Below, one piece after another: positions 63,190 to 64,000 of a stretch of 64,000 bases of DNA (position 1 is the first letter of the stretch; each line of letters opens with the position of its first letter). Location: the NCBI RefSeq assembly GCF_003867015.1, contig NZ_CP032548.1, positions 1,369,001-1,433,000 of the forward strand. Reading direction: 5' to 3'. This DNA is from Tenacibaculum singaporense. GTDB taxonomy: Bacteria > Bacteroidota > Bacteroidia > Flavobacteriales > Flavobacteriaceae. The translations under genes were made by a program, and so were the position numbers. A model generated the notes under the pieces. That model was not told the origin of the DNA. It saw nothing but the letters and a program-made list of their open reading frames with translations, and did not search any database.

Positions 63190-64000
63190 ATGAAAAAAAT
63201 TCTATTAGGAGCAGCATTCACTTTTTTAAGTATAACTTCAACTTCAGCGCAAAAATATCAATTCTCAACAGTAAAAGATATTGAAGATACTGAAGTTAAA
63301 AGTCAAGGAAGAACAGGAACGTGTTGGAGTTTTTCTACAACCTCTTTTTTAGAATCGGAAATTATTAGATTAACAGGTAAAAACATTGATTTATCTGAAA
63401 TGTATACGGTTCGTAACACCTATTCAGATAAAGCAAATAATTACTTATACCGTCAAGGAAAAGCACAATTTAGTGAAGGAGGTTTAGCACATGATGTTAT
63501 TAATTCTGTAGAAAAATACGGGTTAGTTCCTGAACAGGTTTTTACAGGTTTAGATCTTGGACAAGACAGACACAATCACGCTGAAATGATTGCGGTGTTA
63601 AAATCAATGTTGGATGCTTATATCAAAAATCCAGCAGGAGAATTAAGTCCAAAATGGAAGCAATCAGTAGAAAGTGTTTTGGATGTATACTTAGGAAAAA
63701 ATAAAAAGGAGTTTACTTTTGAAGGAAAAAAATATACTCCTAAGTCTTTTGCAGAGTATGTAAAGATAGATCCTACAAATTATGTAACGATTAGTTCTTT
63801 TGAGCATGCAAAAAAATATGATCAATTCATCTTAAATATTCCAGATAATTTTTCAAACGGAGCATTTTATAATGTTTCTTTAGATGAATTAGTTGCAGTA
63901 ACAGAAGACGCAATTAAAAAAGGATACACCGTAGAGTTAGATTGTGATGTTTCAGAAAAAACATTTTCATCAAAAAACGGAGTAGCAGTAATTCCTGCAA
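63190..64000 (+). CDS. C1 family (bleomycin hydrolase/aminopeptidase C-like) peptidase, 3' end outside window
   Basis: The frame from the ATG at 63190 is open to the window edge (270 codons). MKKILLGAAFTFLSITSTSA is a signal peptide, then the papain-fold catalytic site SQGRTGTCWSFSTTSFLESE with Cys near residue 45, and EGGLAHDVINSVEKYGLVPE. Spacing and motifs fit the C1B aminopeptidase C/bleomycin hydrolase group, in an exported form found in Bacteroidetes. The His and Asn of the triad would lie beyond 64000 and cannot be checked. Confidence 0.88.
   Translation, partial: MKKILLGAAFTFLSITSTSAQKYQFSTVKDIEDTEVKSQGRTGTCWSFSTTSFLESEIIRLTGKNIDLSEMYTVRNTYSDKANNYLYRQGKAQFSEGGLAHDVINSVEKYGLVPEQVFTGLDLGQDRHNHAEMIAVLKSMLDAYIKNPAGELSPKWKQSVESVLDVYLGKNKKEFTFEGKKYTPKSFAEYVKIDPTNYVTISSFEHAKKYDQFILNIPDNFSNGAFYNVSLDELVAVTEDAIKKGYTVELDCDVSEKTFSSKNGVAVIPA

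Noticed and set aside
1..64000. CRISPR arrays, insertion sequences, prophage, rRNA genes
   Set aside because: No regularly spaced repeats, transposase motifs, phage structural genes or rRNA sequences were recognised on reading both strands.

Overview
The window is AT-rich DNA from a flavobacterium (Bacteroidetes, Flavobacteriaceae). Gene content and codon style suggest Tenacibaculum or a close relative, but that genus call is an inference. Supporting signs are TAnnTTTG-type -7 promoter elements, near absence of Shine-Dalgarno sequences, a fused ccoNO cytochrome oxidase gene, the order rpsU-xer-hpf-tRNAs-tuf-tRNA-Trp-secE-nusG-rplKAJL-rpoBC-DUF3467, and families typical of the phylum (PafA phosphatase, DUF4369 and DUF2490 proteins, CarboxypepD_reg TonB-dependent receptor).

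Layout. 1-4.8 kb (minus): a C39-like/VKOR membrane oxidoreductase cut by the window edge, an orphan LuxR-type response regulator, and uvrA. 4.85-11.7 kb (plus): a methyltransferase, a PspC-like protein, a K+ channel and an RmlD-like reductase in a tight overlapping run, then an alanine:cation symporter, a helix-hairpin-helix protein and an acyl-CoA dehydrogenase. 11.9-27.1 kb (plus): the translation and transcription core, with five tRNAs around tuf and long intrinsic terminators at the boundaries. 27.2-40.7 kb: a cysteine-rich Crp/Fnr regulator divergent from the CcoI copper ATPase, a cupin-deoC-deoD-hemN stretch, and a complete cbb3 oxidase locus (ccoS, ccoNO, ccoQ, ccoP, ccoG, fixH, safE-like) followed by a universal stress protein. 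40.8-50.1 kb (minus): a DUF4369 lipoprotein, a DUF819 membrane protein, a DUF2490 protein, an S9 peptidase with a large BNR-repeat protein, a ribbon-helix-helix protein and an SPFH protein. 50.2-54.9 kb (plus): S1/P1 nuclease, two thioredoxin-fold proteins, an M14 carboxypeptidase. 54.9-56.9 kb: a small accessory patch of unknown ORFs, including a broken deaminase-toxin-like tail. 57-64 kb: a PafA-type phosphatase (minus), an MlaE/MlaF ABC pair, tRNA-Lys and a second tRNA-Tyr, a TonB-dependent receptor and a partial C1-family peptidase.

The strongest new observation is regulatory. Three promoters (ccoI, the cbb3 oxidase operon, the universal stress gene) each carry an RTGAY-N4-RTCAT-like inverted repeat whose centre lies exactly 29.5 bp upstream of the first base of the -7 element, i.e. 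about -42, the class II activator position of Crp/Fnr proteins. The adjacent Crp/Fnr gene has clustered cysteines and keeps the E...R recognition-helix residues. This reads as a microaerobic respiration regulon with its regulator alongside, and the same site sits where it could repress the regulator's own promoter. Second is the decayed polymorphic-toxin remnant at 55.0-56.0 kb. Third is a strong Shine-Dalgarno sequence on rpsU, matching bS21 autoregulation known in Flavobacterium. I see no CRISPR array, insertion sequence, prophage or rRNA.
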